DNA of 64,000 bases from Syngnathus acus (Eukaryota; Chordata; Actinopteri; Syngnathiformes; Syngnathidae): positions 8,150,884 to 8,214,883 of the forward strand of contig NC_051087.1 of assembly GCF_901709675.1 (NCBI RefSeq). Reading direction: 5' to 3'. The translations under genes and the position numbers were made by a program. How positions within the stretch are numbered: the first letter of the stretch is position 1; each line of letters begins with the position of its first letter. The notes beneath the pieces are model-generated. The model searched no databases, was not told the origin of the DNA, and saw nothing but the letters and a program-made list of their open reading frames with translations. Positions 1-13,900 of the stretch are shown one piece after another.

Positions 1-130
1 ATTCTTGCAAATGTGACTGATTTTGCTTCTACCCTTTTCATTCATTCCACTGGATCACGCACAGTTTATTTGTTTGTAGGTGTGCCACTCTATCTACAAT
101 TATGTTTGTCTCATCGTGCGTGTGTTTGTC

Positions 131-156
131 TGTGCGTGCGTGCGTGTGTGTGTGTG
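131..156. repeat. (GTGC)n/(GT)n microsatellite
   Basis: The tract is alternating purine-pyrimidine GTGCGTGC passing into GTGTGTGT. It is a short simple repeat with Z-DNA-forming character inside tusc3 intron 6. Confidence 0.8.
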
Positions 157-259
157 CCTGCACAGTGCTGAACTTCAGGCAAATGACACAATATCTGCCC
201 ACTATTACTATTTATGACTTCAACAATCCTTTCAATAAAGTGTACCTAGAAATTACACT

Positions 260-612
260 ACAGGTGTCAAACTCAAGGCCGGGTGCCTGATCTGGCCCGA
301 TCGATTTATTGGCCCGCAAAAGCAAATTGTGTCTTTCATGATCTATGCAAAAATCTGTATCAAAATTTCCAATTCTCACGTGTAATAACTCATTTTGTTG
401 AGATTTTTTTGTTACCCTTTAAACAGTAACTTGAACAAGTACTAAACAAACTATTACCCTTGGTTTCAGAACTAGTAATCCATCAATTTGTAATCTATGT
501 TATAATATGCTGACATGATTAAACATTTATTTGGTTTCACTGCCATGACGGCCCTCTGAGGGAAGCTGTGACTACAAAGTGGCCCGCGACGAAAATGAGT
601 TTGACACCCCTG
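260..612. mobile_element. hAT-like non-autonomous transposon (MITE) with target-site duplication
   Basis: The left end reads CAGGTGTCAAACTCAAGGCC. The right end, reverse complemented, reads CAGGGGTGTCAAACTCATTT, giving inverted termini that share the GTGTCAAACTCA core. The flanks are ATTACACT (252-259) and ATTATACT (613-620), an 8-bp duplication with one mismatch, which is the length expected for hAT elements. About 350 bp and no coding capacity. Elements with these termini are widespread in vertebrate genomes. Confidence 0.8.
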
Positions 613-1371
613 ATTATACTGTCTGAGGAAGCTGATGCAAATGGGGAGGGAAGTGGAAGATTAGAGAGGAATGTAAAAGGAAGTAACACAAAAATAGGGG
701 GGAGAAGAGAGATATCTTTTTAATATTGTCTGGCAGGTGCGAACCAGTGACTGCGAGAATGAAGGGAAAGTGAGATTTCAGGATAGCTCAGAAGAAAGGT
801 GGAAAATGATCATAAATAAAATTAGGAAGGCCATTTGCACAAGAGCGACTAAAGCAATATCTGTTGCTATTTTGGCTGAATGTTTGGGTGAGGCTCCCGA
901 GAAAGTGGATCGTTGAAGCTTAGCTTGTACGCTATGTGACTGGAATTGCAGAAGAATTGATTGTATGCATCGTTATCATTTCACTACAGTGGACTCTTGT
1001 ATATTTGCTATTCAGCATTTGTGTACTCGCCTATTTGCCTATATTGGGGGAACCTCTCCTGGTACTACCTCCAAGTATTTTGAGATCATAGTTATACTGT
1101 ATTTATTGTTTAAACTATTATAATAGGCAATTTTAATCACTTTTTGAGTGACCCCTGAAATTTACGAGTTTTCGCTTTTGTCGGTCAAACTCTGTCCTTC
1201 ACTTTGGCACATCTGTAAAGGGACTATTAATGCTGAAAAGTACATAAAGACTTTGGAGCTACTAATAATGCCATTGAAGCAACGTCTTTTTCAGGGACCT
1301 CCCTGTAAGAAAATGCCACGCCATATTGTGCATGTTATATATACACTGTAGTAAAAGAGTGAGTACAAGGC

Positions 1372-1455
1372 GAAGTTCACACTGCAGGCAATTGCTACCC
1401 AAACCAGATTTTTATTGCGTGTATGCGGCATGGCCTCTATCTGATTTTTTAATGA
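1372..1455 (+). mobile_element. MITE fragment with GTTCACACTGCAGGC terminus
   Basis: The segment starts at AGTTCACACTGCAGGCA and continues with a degenerate string of the same family as the longer copy at about 46409-46780. Only one end is present. It is a truncated copy inside tusc3 intron 6. Confidence 0.5.
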
Positions 1456-1837
1456 CTCCATTTTGATTTATTTATTTTTTTAAATGTTTGAAAATAACCT
1501 TAAAATAATTCACATCACCTGTCCAGTAAGAGACAGAAAACTGAGAGGAAAAATAAAAAAGAGCTCCTGTGGCAAAAAGACATGACTCACAGGCTTTGTA
1601 CAAGATGACTCTGATCGGTCTCTAAAGTCAAAGTAACTGCTCATACTAGCTGTAGAACAGACTCAGGCATGCTGGCTCAGTGCTGAACTGCTAGCAGGTG
1701 GCAACACTACCAAGTGCAGTTTTACTCAAGAGGGCTGGCAGATAGAATGAAAGGAAAGAAAAGGTCCCGATGGGAGTGTATCATTTTTTTGTGCGTATTT
1801 TTGTGCAAGTGGATGTCTGCGAGCAATACACACTTAC

Positions 1838-1927
1838 CACTTGTCCATTCTGTGGGTTTTTGTGCGCATAGGGAGGACCTCTGATGTGATTCCACATCTG
1901 ACCAGAAGTCATTGCAAAAACAACGCA
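1838..1927 (-). CDS. tusc3: tusc3 coding exon 6: second membrane segment and following loop (residues 226-255)
   Basis: The 90-nt exon has acceptor ACTCAG|TGC and donor GTG|GTAAGT and is phase 0. It encodes [19 protein letters not shown] and then [11 protein letters not shown]. The start completes the second membrane helix. [15 protein letters not shown] is the highly conserved loop of TUSC3 and MAGT1. In human the next residues are SYIHGSSQAQF. No exon encoding that string is visible between 1837 and position 1 on the minus strand, so the remaining exons lie beyond the left edge. Confidence 0.95.
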
Positions 1928-4900
1928 CTGAGTCAAAATGGGAGAGAGAAGAAACACTATTAAAAAAACAACAACATTTGATTAATTTTAAGTAGTGAGA
2001 GCTGTTGTCCATACCAGTGCTGCCATGGCCCATCCGGTTTTGTTGTATATGAATTCCAAGTTGTTTCTTCTCAGGTATAGTAGACCTCCAACAAGAGAGA
2101 CTAACAGAGCCAAAGCAATGGTCCCTGAATAATTAGGAGGACGGAAGACACGGATCTAGAGAGAAGGACATAAAGCAATTGTTTTACTCTTGCTAAAACT
2201 GTACAAAAAGTAAAACTATTGTAAGAGGACAGTTCGGTTTTGTCTTATCAACACCCCAAAGCATCCATTTAGCAGTGAGTTCCTTCGCTCCGGTCCTAAG
2301 CACTCCTCATGTGTGTAACATACCTGGACATCTGTGCGGTCTGCAATCCACTTGGCCAGCTGCTCTGAAGCAAAGCCAATCCTCTGTAGGTCAAATGTGT
2401 CTGCCCTTTTCGGCTTTCCCTTTGCTGGAAAATGCATAAATGTTGGCGCGCTGTTCATGTTCAGCTGGAAATGAAAACAGAAAATCAATAATCAAAGTAT
2501 TAAGATATACATTATGCAAGTTGTGTGGGATTGTATCTCCACAATTCCTGCAAATATTGAAATCAAGCATAGTGAACAAAACATGTAAATAACTTTGATT
2601 ATATCTATTTATTTATTTATTGCTGCATCACCAGCATTATATCCCTTTAACTGCAGACATAATTCCATCAAATTTATATCCAGATTAAAACAAAATAGAA
2701 AGAACGACAAAGCAAAGACAAAAGTCTTTCTGAATGTCTGCTAACCACATCAAACAATTCCATTACTGCTATTTAAAGTGTTCACAAGTCTTTTTTTTTT
2801 TTTTTTTTTTTTCTTCAGTAGAAAGTGTTACTTCTCTGAAGGATTTCAATACTTATTTACTCATTGCTTCTTTTTTCTAGGTTTTCACGCTGCTGGGTGG
2901 TTTTCCATTCAGCCTAAGATCTGTTTATAAGACACTGGCTCACACATTTTGCTCCAAGATGCGGCAATAATCTTCTGATTTGATCATCGCTTTGATGCCT
3001 TCAATGCCTCCAGGACCTGTTGCAGCAGGTCTTCAGCATGACAAACAGTCTGCCGCATAACATGAGAACCCCCAAAAGCTTCACTTTGTCTTAATATCTT
3101 CACTTATTGCTTTGCTGATCATGTATCTATAATTAATCTAGATAAAATGGCCTCATTTGCATTAATTCATGATTATTATGTCCTAAAAACTGTGTCGGTC
3201 ATTTTTAATGACTGTGAGCATGGATCAAGCCATTAAAAAACAAAACAAAACAAAAACTGCATTTGAAGACATGGGGAAGGTGTTCATGTCCCTCAGGGTG
3301 TCCTCTGGGTACGCTCCAGAAATATGGGTTATGAGAGTCCCTGATGCAAGCCCGTTTGTCCCCGATCTTTGTAATGCATCAGTAACAAAATAATAATAAT
3401 AATAAATTTGTGTTGTCATGAGATGTGTCAACAAGCAAATGCCTCAAGAGCCTTGGATGGTTTGAACACAAGGACAAATTCAATGTGTGGAGTATACTGT
3501 ATGCATTTTGCCAAACAATATACGTAGCAATTGTAGAATGCAAGGACATATACAATACAAACCTGTTGGAAAACATCTGCTCCTTCATCATAGTCCACTA
3601 CGGTGAAGAACAGCTTGTTTGAGAAAGCAGATGAGTAGCGCCATGAGTTTGCTAGGACCTGGTACTCCTCATTTGCTTGCCTAGAACATTTAGGTGTGAC
3701 AAACAACCGGAATGAGGACAAACCCAGACACAAGCAAATACATCAATGATCACTAGGATCGTTGCAAAACTAAGTATCCTCTTTGCTAGCTAGCACATTA
3801 CTGTAGATTGAAGATACCATGACCGCACAAATTCCTCTAGTTACAGTGTTCTTGAATGTCAAGTGTGATAAAACATGCAATGATCGCAAAAAACCCTTTG
3901 GCAACATCCCGAAGATAGTTTTTACGTTTAATATCATTTCAAACTCATAACATTACCCTTGACTTACACATGATACATGTGATTTTGAAGTGCATGCGTA
4001 CTTGCGGCAACCATTCTTCTGCCTCGTCGGCTAACGGCAAATAGGCAATATTTTCAGAAGGTAGGATCCAAATAGAAATGTACTTGTTCTCCGAAGTTCA
4101 TTTTGTGATAGCAAATTGATATAAGTAATATAATAAAAGATAGTAAATGTGAAATAATGATTGCAACTTATCGTATTTAATTGTGACTATACAGGGTCTA
4201 GATGTGTCAGTACTGGCATGGCGGCCACAAATGTGTTGGCCAACAGAGCCGCTACCTGAAAAGACTTTATGTACAATGTTTTGTACCAATTTTTTGCACC
4301 AAACGTATGTACTATGCAGTTTGGTAGTAGGGCATTTGAGGGTAGTCGCAGGACAATTTATTCTTCCTGACTCTGTTTTGAGACTGACTGTGCGTTTGGA
4401 TCGATCACACATTTTGTTTTTAAATGGGAGCACCAATTGATACTTTCTTTTGAAGGCACGGTCATGCGCCCCAGCTTGCAAATAACATTTTTGCTCACTT
4501 TCCAAGCATAAAGTCAAACCAAGTTCAAATCATTGATCTGGCCATTTTTCTTAACCATCTCCCGCTAGTCTATGCTATCGGTGCTCGAAGCCACTGTCAC
4601 ATTGAGCCAGACGATGACATTATCAACCATCATTATCGTGATTGGTCGGTAAGTCTAAATCTGTACTAGAGGCCAAGTATTTATCATTTAGACCATCTTC
4701 CGCATACATCTCGCTCGCTGGCAGTCTATTTCAGTAAGGGAATTGTCCACTGGTTCATCGAGAGTGTCTAAACTATCTACGACATCAAATATTGAACTTA
4801 CCATATCTCTCGCCATCTCAAAGCATTTACCACTGAATGAATTCATACAATCAACAACAATTAAGTATGGCCCTCTCTTTGCTACTTAAAAATCTGGTGA

Positions 4901-7900
4901 TTCCAAAGATTTCCACTGTTTTGACTCATGAAACTAATAAATGAGATACATTCCAAAGCTAATCTGTAAATTTTGGGCGAATCTTCTAAACAGACAATCA
5001 CCAGTGAAAGCATTTCCTATTATTATTGTCTAATATTGTGCTATGCTTCAGCAAAGCGTCTCCTGTCTAATATCCCCAGTCCTTCAGGGTTGACTGACGC
5101 AAGTCATTCAACTGACAGAAAGATGGATGAATGGTGCCGACTGTAAATACTGCCAGAACGCAAGCATGATGCCAGCTTGAGCTTTGTGTGTAGGTGCACG
5201 TACCGACAGACGGAACACTGCCTTTGAGGCTGCAATGCCGTAAACATGACGATGACAGAGTAGTTCCTGGGCGGGGCTTTGACAAAACGACGGAACTTGT
5301 CACCGTTCATTCGTACAACAGAGCGACGAGAGGACCACTCCATCATCTGGTCCACCTTTTCAGACAGGAGGTTCTGGAAATAAAGGGGAAGAAACGAAAC
5401 ATTAGGTTTGTGGCTAAGATTAGAAATGAAAAATGATTGTAGACTGTTGCACTGGACATTGAATGGGCAGAGATGCCCTTTACATCATTTCTCAGGTACA
5501 TTCTGGATGTTTTGTCAGGAACATTTGCATCACAGGCCAAACAAAAACACGCCACGAGAAAGGCTCTGAAAAACATGACTATTTTCTTTATATTTTGACA
5601 ACATAGCCTTTTTTACTTTTTTAATTCTTTCAATACAATGTTTTAGAACTGTAAGAACTGAAGAAACAAGTACTGTTGTGGTTCATGCTGTCACCGGTTT
5701 TAGTTTATTCGATTTCCTACTTTCTGTTCATTATTCTATGTGGGATGGTTTAAGATATATTTCTGTGGTAGCTGAATCACTGAACAGGGGCACCATTGGA
5801 TTTTCTAAAAATCAGAAGCTTGTTCTGTGCACCTCCCAAATGAAAACCTAACAGCATTTGTTCAATTATTGGCTCACCGTGCTCTGAAACTGCTTTTATT
5901 GTAAGTGAATGCATCTCCGCTTTGGCCATTGGGTTCCAATATGGTTTCCACCAATTTTTCTATTCAGAAGAGGGATTTTTTAAAATTGGCTTGGTGTAAC
6001 ACCAGACAAAATACTCATCTTTCCCTTACACACAAACACAGAATTAAGAAGCAACAAGAAAGCCGACAAATATCATGTATTCTGTCTTTCTCACATTAAA
6101 AAAAGATTACAAAGGAGTGAAGGGGAGAGAATGGCGAGTGAGTTAAATGCAGGACAGAATGATACCGACTTGGTAGTAGTTATGGTGGTTATAAAGGTTT
6201 GTTCAAAACTATTAACACAAATACCCGGGATTTCTGATGTTCATGTTTCTCAGAGCCTCATATAATGTGTGATTTTCCCACGGTTTTTTTAAATCCATAA
6301 ATATATTCATGATTTTCAGATCCTTTATATTATCTTCTAATAAATGTTTATTTAACATTACATTGTATTGTATATTCAAGCCAACAAAGGTTATTTGCCT
6401 TAATTTGGCTCCCGATATGGAGATATTATGCCTGTCTGTTTGTCTCTGTTATTCTTTCCATTTTTCAACTCTATTGAATTAGAACAAAACTTCATCTTTC
6501 TAGCTTCAAGTTTGGCTTCCCACAAGCTGCCATTTCCAGAAATAACACGAGCTGTCAGTGATGGGAGGAGATTTGTCATCTTAGCTGGCAAATAACAAAT
6601 ATTTCAAATCAAAGCATTTTTCTACTGCCATTGTCCATACACCATTCTGCCCATCAACCTCGGGTGGGATGATTTTGTCTAATTTATTTTCATTTTGCAG
6701 CCACATATTAATGCAGCTGGGTTTCTGTCAGCAGTATTAGATGTGTGCTCAGTCAAATAGACTTAGCTTTCATTGCATGGTTTGAAGACTATTTAGGAAG
6801 AGATAAGAGTGGATGAAAAAGGAAGATGATAAAAAAAACAATGCATAGGCAGACATCAACAAAGGAAGAAAACCTAATTATAAACCCAACAAAAAAGCAG
6901 AATGAAATACATTTAAGATTTGGTTTATAAAAAGAAATCAAAACAGATGGTTTTAAAATAAATCCACACAAACAAGGTTCAGTTTGCAAGGCCAGTTGAT
7001 TTGACAAGCCAGACTATGGATTGCTGTTTTCTATTACCATTTTTATTATTGCATATGTCAACAAAAGCCACAAATCAAACTCATAAAAAATTGTCCACAT
7101 GTAAAAATGTAATTATCCTGTATCATAGATGGTAGCCACATCTATATACTAAACAACTCCCTCAAGGATTTTCACAGATCTGATTATAAGTTTCTTAAAG
7201 TTACAGTTAATAAGGAATATTTTGAACGTTTCCAGGCTATAATAAAATTTACATGTCAGAATATAGCAATTAGTTAGTGATGTGTTATTTTTGTTTGTTT
7301 ACCATGATAACTTCTACATACTAGGCATTCAATGGCATAACACAAACAATATAAACATATTTTGCATTCTATTTAATAATTCAAGCAGCATGGGTCAACT
7401 GTGGGTGGTCCGATGATTTCATTAATCCACACTACAACAGCAAAAGAAGCACATCCATCTAAATCTACCCAATATCAAATTAAAGAGTGAAAGAAGAGTG
7501 TTTAATTAACAAACTTTAAGCTGTTTAAATGGCTTAGATTTTCGACTGATTAAATGATCCCATTTGCATATGACCCTCTAAGACTCCACATGAGAAAATG
7601 GGATGTTTTCAATCTGTCAAGTCTCAATGTGTATTTAAAGTAGTCTTGCACCAAGTATCGGTACTCATATCATTTTGGTTGGCAAAAATAATATGATACC
7701 ATAATGTCTAAATACTGGTACTTAAAATAAATCGAAAATAATAATCAGCCAAAGCGCTCCAAGCTCGTAAGCCTAACTCTGACACGTGTCATCCGGTTAA
7801 ATCCTTCTCATGTAAATAAATAAATAAATAAATCGATAAATATATATCGGTGTTACTTATACTGGTATTTTAAAAAGGAGGGTGTGTGCACATGGGAGGC

Positions 7901-10900
7901 GGTTTCCTCGATCGGCCCCATTCAGTGACGCTATGCCGTACAAACTGGCTCAGTGCATTTTGGCGATGGAGTGGTAGCTTATACATTTCAGCGACAGGAA
8001 TTATAAGTATAGTTTATTACTGTTGTGAAACATAGTACTGTACATACGGGCCGGTTGGGTCTCCAACTATCAAGCGATCACTATCTTTTAAACAGTGAGT
8101 GTGAGTGTGTGCACTAAATCAACAACTGAATAGCTTCAACAGAAAGAAATGGTCCTTCTGGAGTGGCCCAGTCAGGGTCTTGATCTAAACCTGAGTGAGA
8201 TGTGACATGACCTCAAGAGAATGATTCACATCGTACATCCCAAGAGTATTGCTATACGAAAACAGTTCTGTACAGTGGATTTGTCTTAGAGTCCTCTTGA
8301 CCCTTGAAGAGGTTTGATTTACAACTCCAGAAAACAATTGGTTGGGTTTACTGCTGCCAATGATAGCTCAATTTATTAAATCCAAAGATTGACATCTTTT
8401 CTCACTTTGTGCTGTGACTTTCACTGTACACTGTAAAACCTTTTACAAAACAAAAACCTTTCACTGAATGGCATGAACTGGACTTAAACCAACAGTGAGT
8501 GACATTGTCAAATCTGTTAATGGCAAGCAATTTGTGATGGAATAACTAGAGCCGAAATGCAAATGTAAGTACTTTTTCATGGTCGGTAAAGTGCAAAAAT
8601 GACCGTAAATGAGGGAATTAAGACGTCCATTACTGGGTTAAATCTACCTCTATGGATTTGGCATTTGGAACATGTTAAAACAAAGACAAGCGATAAAAGG
8701 TCTGATATAATGACTTGAAGCCACATCACCCAATGTTTTATTGCGACCTTAGCTTGATGAGGCGGTTAGACATGAATGGGCCACCACGCCGACTAAAGAG
8801 CGAAAGCTCTTTTAGAATGAGCCGGCAATAACGTCACTCAAGAAAAGCTGCTGGCGAGAACGTCCCTTTTTATTATCTGTGTGGGTGGGGATAAAAACCT
8901 CCTCTTAGGAATACTCTAAAAGACAGTTTAAGAGGCTATGGTAACTTGCAACAATGGTGAAAGCCAAGTTTGCCTTGGTTAAGTACTGTAGTGATAGAAA
9001 GCGAGCGAGAGAGCTTGATCAGATTCCCTGCCGTGCTGCGCCAAGACTAATTGGCTGGTCAGCAATGGGAACAGCTGGGAGGGGGTGTGGCCACCAGTTG
9101 CTTCGTTGAAATGAGGAGTGCAATGATCATCCGCAATCAAACTCCTCATTAGAGACATGATCTGTCAAGCATGGTTGAAAGAGTCTTTCTTCTTGCTTCT
9201 TGTTTATTTCAGTGATGTCTGCAGTTCAGACGTTAAAGCCTTTTCTGATGTTATTTGAAGAATTTGGATAGTGTCAAGAAAATGTTATTTTTGAATGATT
9301 CAAACTGAAAACCCTGATCTTCACAAGTAGATGAACATGCATGCTTGCAGTTCGGTACCTACAGAGTCATTTTTTTTTTTCCTCAATTTTATTTTAATAC
9401 TTTTTTATATTTGCTGGGAATGTCAGAAATGTCAGTTTATTAGAGAGATGCAACAAGCAAATGGAAATGATTTGGTGGAAGGCCCACAAATGTTTGTGTG
9501 ATATTAGTTTAACAAAACTGTGTATAGTTGTGACTTGCTGTATATCCATACTTTTTTTGTTTTACCCTGTCTCCAGCTTAATACTAAAATAAAGATATTT
9601 GCATTTGGATATTATTGCATTGCCGTGTGTGTTATATGGTCTCATTTTGAAGCGAGATGCACAGCTAGGTTTAGGCGTAGTGCTTTTCCAAACTAATGGA
9701 AAAGTACTAACTTGCTTCCCTTGAATGAAGACTGCAACTCTTAAAATGAATCCAGCAACAGCTTGTATTGTATAATATGCATCAGGGTTACCATGGTGAC
9801 AGTGACTGCATAAAATTAAGTTTAAAATCAGAACATCATTTCATGACATTCCCTAAATAAATATCGCTGTCCAGATTATGGTGACAGGCAACATGGACAC
9901 CCACCAAAACTTCATCGTTCCATTTAAACCTTTGAATGAAACATAGTCAGCACTGTGTGTGACTGTCATATACGAGCAGTGTGTGTAAACGTGTAGTTAT
10001 GTATTTTGATCATGTGAAGCTGAGTGAAAGTTTTGGAAGATGTGTTCAGTTTGAAGTGTCACAGCAACGCAAGGCTGTCTGGGAGGATAAGAGTGTGACG
10101 CCTTATCAGCCACAAGCCAGACACACACACAAACACACTTTCCTGCTTACAGTAACACACATACACGCACGCACGCGTGACGTATGGGGTGCACAATAGG
10201 AAATCACACTCGCTCATATCAGCGATATAGAAACGCTTGACACTTGTCTCCCTTTGGAAGAAGGGGTTGGGAGGTGGGGACAACAAGCGGGAGGGAAAAA
10301 GGAGGGGGAGCAAAAGCCTGCGGGACAAGGCTGCAAAGTGAGGGGTGAAGAATGAGAATGCAAAAGTGTTGAGGTCAGCAGAAGTGGTAGCAAAAGATAA
10401 AGTGGCTAAAAGAACTGTTATTCTTTTGTAGGTCAAGAAGAATTCAGAAGTTTCATGACTGATCACAATGTGAAATTGCTAACAGTGTGCATTTGGTAAA
10501 ACTAGTAAATGGCCTTCAAGATGTTTATCTTGGCAAACTCGCATAAGGAACTGGGGAGAAGAGACATCAGAGCTGATATATACAACTAAAGATAGGTAAA
10601 TGGAACAAAAAAACTTTTGTTGACTTCCAAATAAAGCATTATTTTTCATACAAAATAAAAAAAATAGAAATCTGCAACCTGGGGTCAGTTTTAACATTAT
10701 CACACAACTTTAAGTTTGTACAACTGTCTGTAAAACATAAGAACATCAAATTATTTCAGCAATTACTTTTGTGTTACTTTGAATGTGACTCTGCTGGCTT
10801 AACATGCAGTCATGTTTGGTGTAAAAAAATAATAATATTGGCTTAACATTCCTTATTTTGGCAGAGCTTTTGCAAAAACAAAAAAGCCAAAACATACAGT

Positions 10901-13900
10901 TCATTTAGACTTTGATGCTAGTTGATTTTTTTCCCCCTGCAAAAGTCATCCATTGCAGCAGTCTAAATTGTCAGACTGAATGTTGCAAAAAAAGCCAAGG
11001 TAAAAAACAAACAAAAAAACATGACGGTTGCTGAACTCAAGTAATGACACATGAATGTGCTTCAAATGTTTTGTGACTGCAGAAAGTTCTTTTTCCAAAG
11101 GCAATATTCCACAACTTCAGAGGGTTTCCACTGTGTATTGACCATAAAATGGTGCCAATATAGATTTTTTTGTTCCCCCTGGTTTCGAATTGATGGCAGT
11201 ATGACACAAACCGGAGTTTACTTGTATAGCTGAGGCTGCCGCACCACAGGTGGCCGACCAACACAAAGCCGTGTGCATCTATTTGGTACAAACCCACCAG
11301 GAGGACTGACTGCTGGGGTGTATTTTTTATGTTTCCCTCAGAAAAAGAAAGAGGAGAGGGCAGCAGTTGCTCATGCAGGAGAGCAGCCACGAGCAGCCCA
11401 TAAAAGTGAGTAAAGGGATGCTGAGGATGTCACAGCTGCTGGGCTCGTCATAGTTTATTCATACCCTTTTTATCACTCGTATTATCTGTGTTTTTCTATT
11501 GCTTTATGACTATGCTATATACTTATCATGACAAGTACAAACTTTATTTGAAATTCGCCTCAAATTTTTAAAACAGCCTTGTCTTTATTAGTAGTGGCAA
11601 TTGAAATACCAGTGAGTTCTTAGCATTTGTAACAACAGTATGAGGTTAGGATAACTTAAGACATTTGTGTGCATCTGAGTCGGGTCACTTGAGTCGGCCA
11701 ATACAGAATCCCCATCTGAGACATTACCAGTACACACAAGATGGTCTTTAATTGACTGCAGGCTGCTCAGAATGTGGTCGGCAATGAGAGTTCATGACCG
11801 ACATATGCTAATCAAGAACTTCTTCATAGAAATTAACCCATCATGATCAGTGGCCAATCACTACACTCACTAATAAATGATAATAGTCTTATACAGTATT
11901 TAGAAGTTGATCTCCTTGATGTTTAAATGTGGTATTCTGAATAATACTGAGTTTGTGGAGTATGAATTAAACAGCAAATCCATCTGATTTTATCCATCTC
12001 GTTTGGCCATTTTGTCACTGAAAATTGCATCACAGTTGCTCAGGGCTCATATAACACCGAGAGATTGATTTTCTCGGGGGGTAAATGGTGAATGTTTCTG
12101 CTTAGTTCCTATTCCACGAAGGTAATGTTAATCAAAGTGTTTCGACTAAACTAGTTTAGACTAACAACTCATAAACTGGGCAAAGGACGTCATGGGGGGA
12201 GAAGGAGGAACAACAGAGGAGTAAAGTGACTTGCAAGCCATCCGTCACTAGAGAACAACCCCGGTACTACTGCATCAATAATTCACAAAACTATACCTAA
12301 TGAGTGCGATCATCCAAACAAATCCTGGCTGAATTAGAAGCACTTTTTAACTATAGTTTGGCTTGGATTGCCACTAAAGTGACGGAATGAAGGGAGAAGA
12401 AGCAATAGTCATCTGTTGTACACTTGAATAGTACACATTTATTTTCATGAGCAGAAAGGGATGGAGAGAATCAACCGAGTGACTGAAAACTGCATGCATA
12501 AGAGAGGAGTGGGAGAGTGAAATACAGAGAGACCCGTTTCACAACAGGCAAAGAGAAAGTGAGGCAGAAGAAGAAAGAGAGAGGAAAGTCATGAAAGGAT
12601 ATTCTGTCCTCTCTCTTTGTGCAATAAGCAACTGCTGCTGAAGTGCAGGTGATAAGTGAACGTTCACAACAGCACGCGCAAATCCACGGAACCACAATTC
12701 AAGTTTCCTACACAGCAAAATCGCAGTCTCGAAAATGAATTTTAAAGCAGGGGCGGCAGAAGCTCAGCTTGCAAAGACTTTTAGCCGAAAACAAGGAAAT
12801 GGGGAATAGGAGAGGTGCGAGGCTGCTAACATTGTTGAGCTGACAAAGTACCCCCAAACTGCTCCCATGTTCCTCTTTGATTGGGTTTAAATCCACCGAG
12901 CGATGCTCAGACAGGCAAACCGAAAAAAGCAATCGTATTTTATACATACACCTTGGGATTTCAATTAATTCTTGTCTTTTAGCATTCATGTTTTGTAACT
13001 ATGAACTGAAAAAAAAACATTTTTTGATAGACAATATTTAATTTGAGAAAAAATCATGACAAGACAGTGGAAGCATAAGTAGATCAGAGACATAACCTAG
13101 GGACGTTGACGTGAGGAAGATCTACAAGATGATGTTGAAACTCAAAGACTAAAAGCTCAACTGCATGAACTATGCTCCTTTGTATGAACGGTGAGATAAC
13201 ACAACCATACATACTCGAGGACCCTTCAACTACAATAGTCTATTAGAACAATTCCAACAAATCAGATCTGATATAATGAGTTATCATTTCAGGATACTTT
13301 TGAATATATTTGCTAGAGATGTTTGACATTTTGTAAAATGCACAATTTCACATCATTTATAGGTAGGTACTACACTCACTTCTATCCCCATTAAATAATC
13401 ACCACCAAAAAGAAGATAAGTGTGATTCAGTCACAGGAACATGCCTTACAATCTAAATTCTGTTTTATGTCGCATGTAAAAGCAGTTCCATTCATCACTA
13501 TTCAATTTATCCTATGTGATTTGAATTTCAGAGTTCAAACAATGGCAACATCATCAATTATCTACCCCAAAAAGTGTCTCCATTAAATATGTTATATACA
13601 TTTTATATATATTATTAAATTGAGTTTCCTCTATTCAAGACCTTTGTGTCACAACTTTAAGTACTGTTGTTTTGATTCTTGTTTTTCACCTTTGTCAGTT
13701 TATCAATGAATTCAACATAGAATTAATTTTGGATGTTCCAGGATTTTATCGGACAAATTGTTTTTTTTCTGTTAATATCACAAACTATGAATGTTAGAAC
13801 AAAAACCTACATGCTACAAACATAACAGGCAAAGAAAACACTTGATTATGTCAAGTCTGAGATGAAACCAAAAGTCAATAGTGCTTGCAGAGTGTCAAAG

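Larger units (their letters stand above)
1..1837 (-). other. tusc3 intron 6, partial
   Basis: This is the 5' part of the intron after exon 6. It contains a GT/GC microsatellite (131-156), an hAT-like MITE (260-612) and a fragment of a second MITE family (about 1372-1455). The remainder is AT-rich unique sequence. I looked for the expected next exon (SYIHGSSQ...) on the minus strand and did not find it. Confidence 0.8.

Noticed and set aside
1-1837. Remaining tusc3 exons (SYIHGSSQ... onward)
   Set aside because: Searched by eye on the minus strand; no matching string or exon-like frame, so they lie beyond the left edge.
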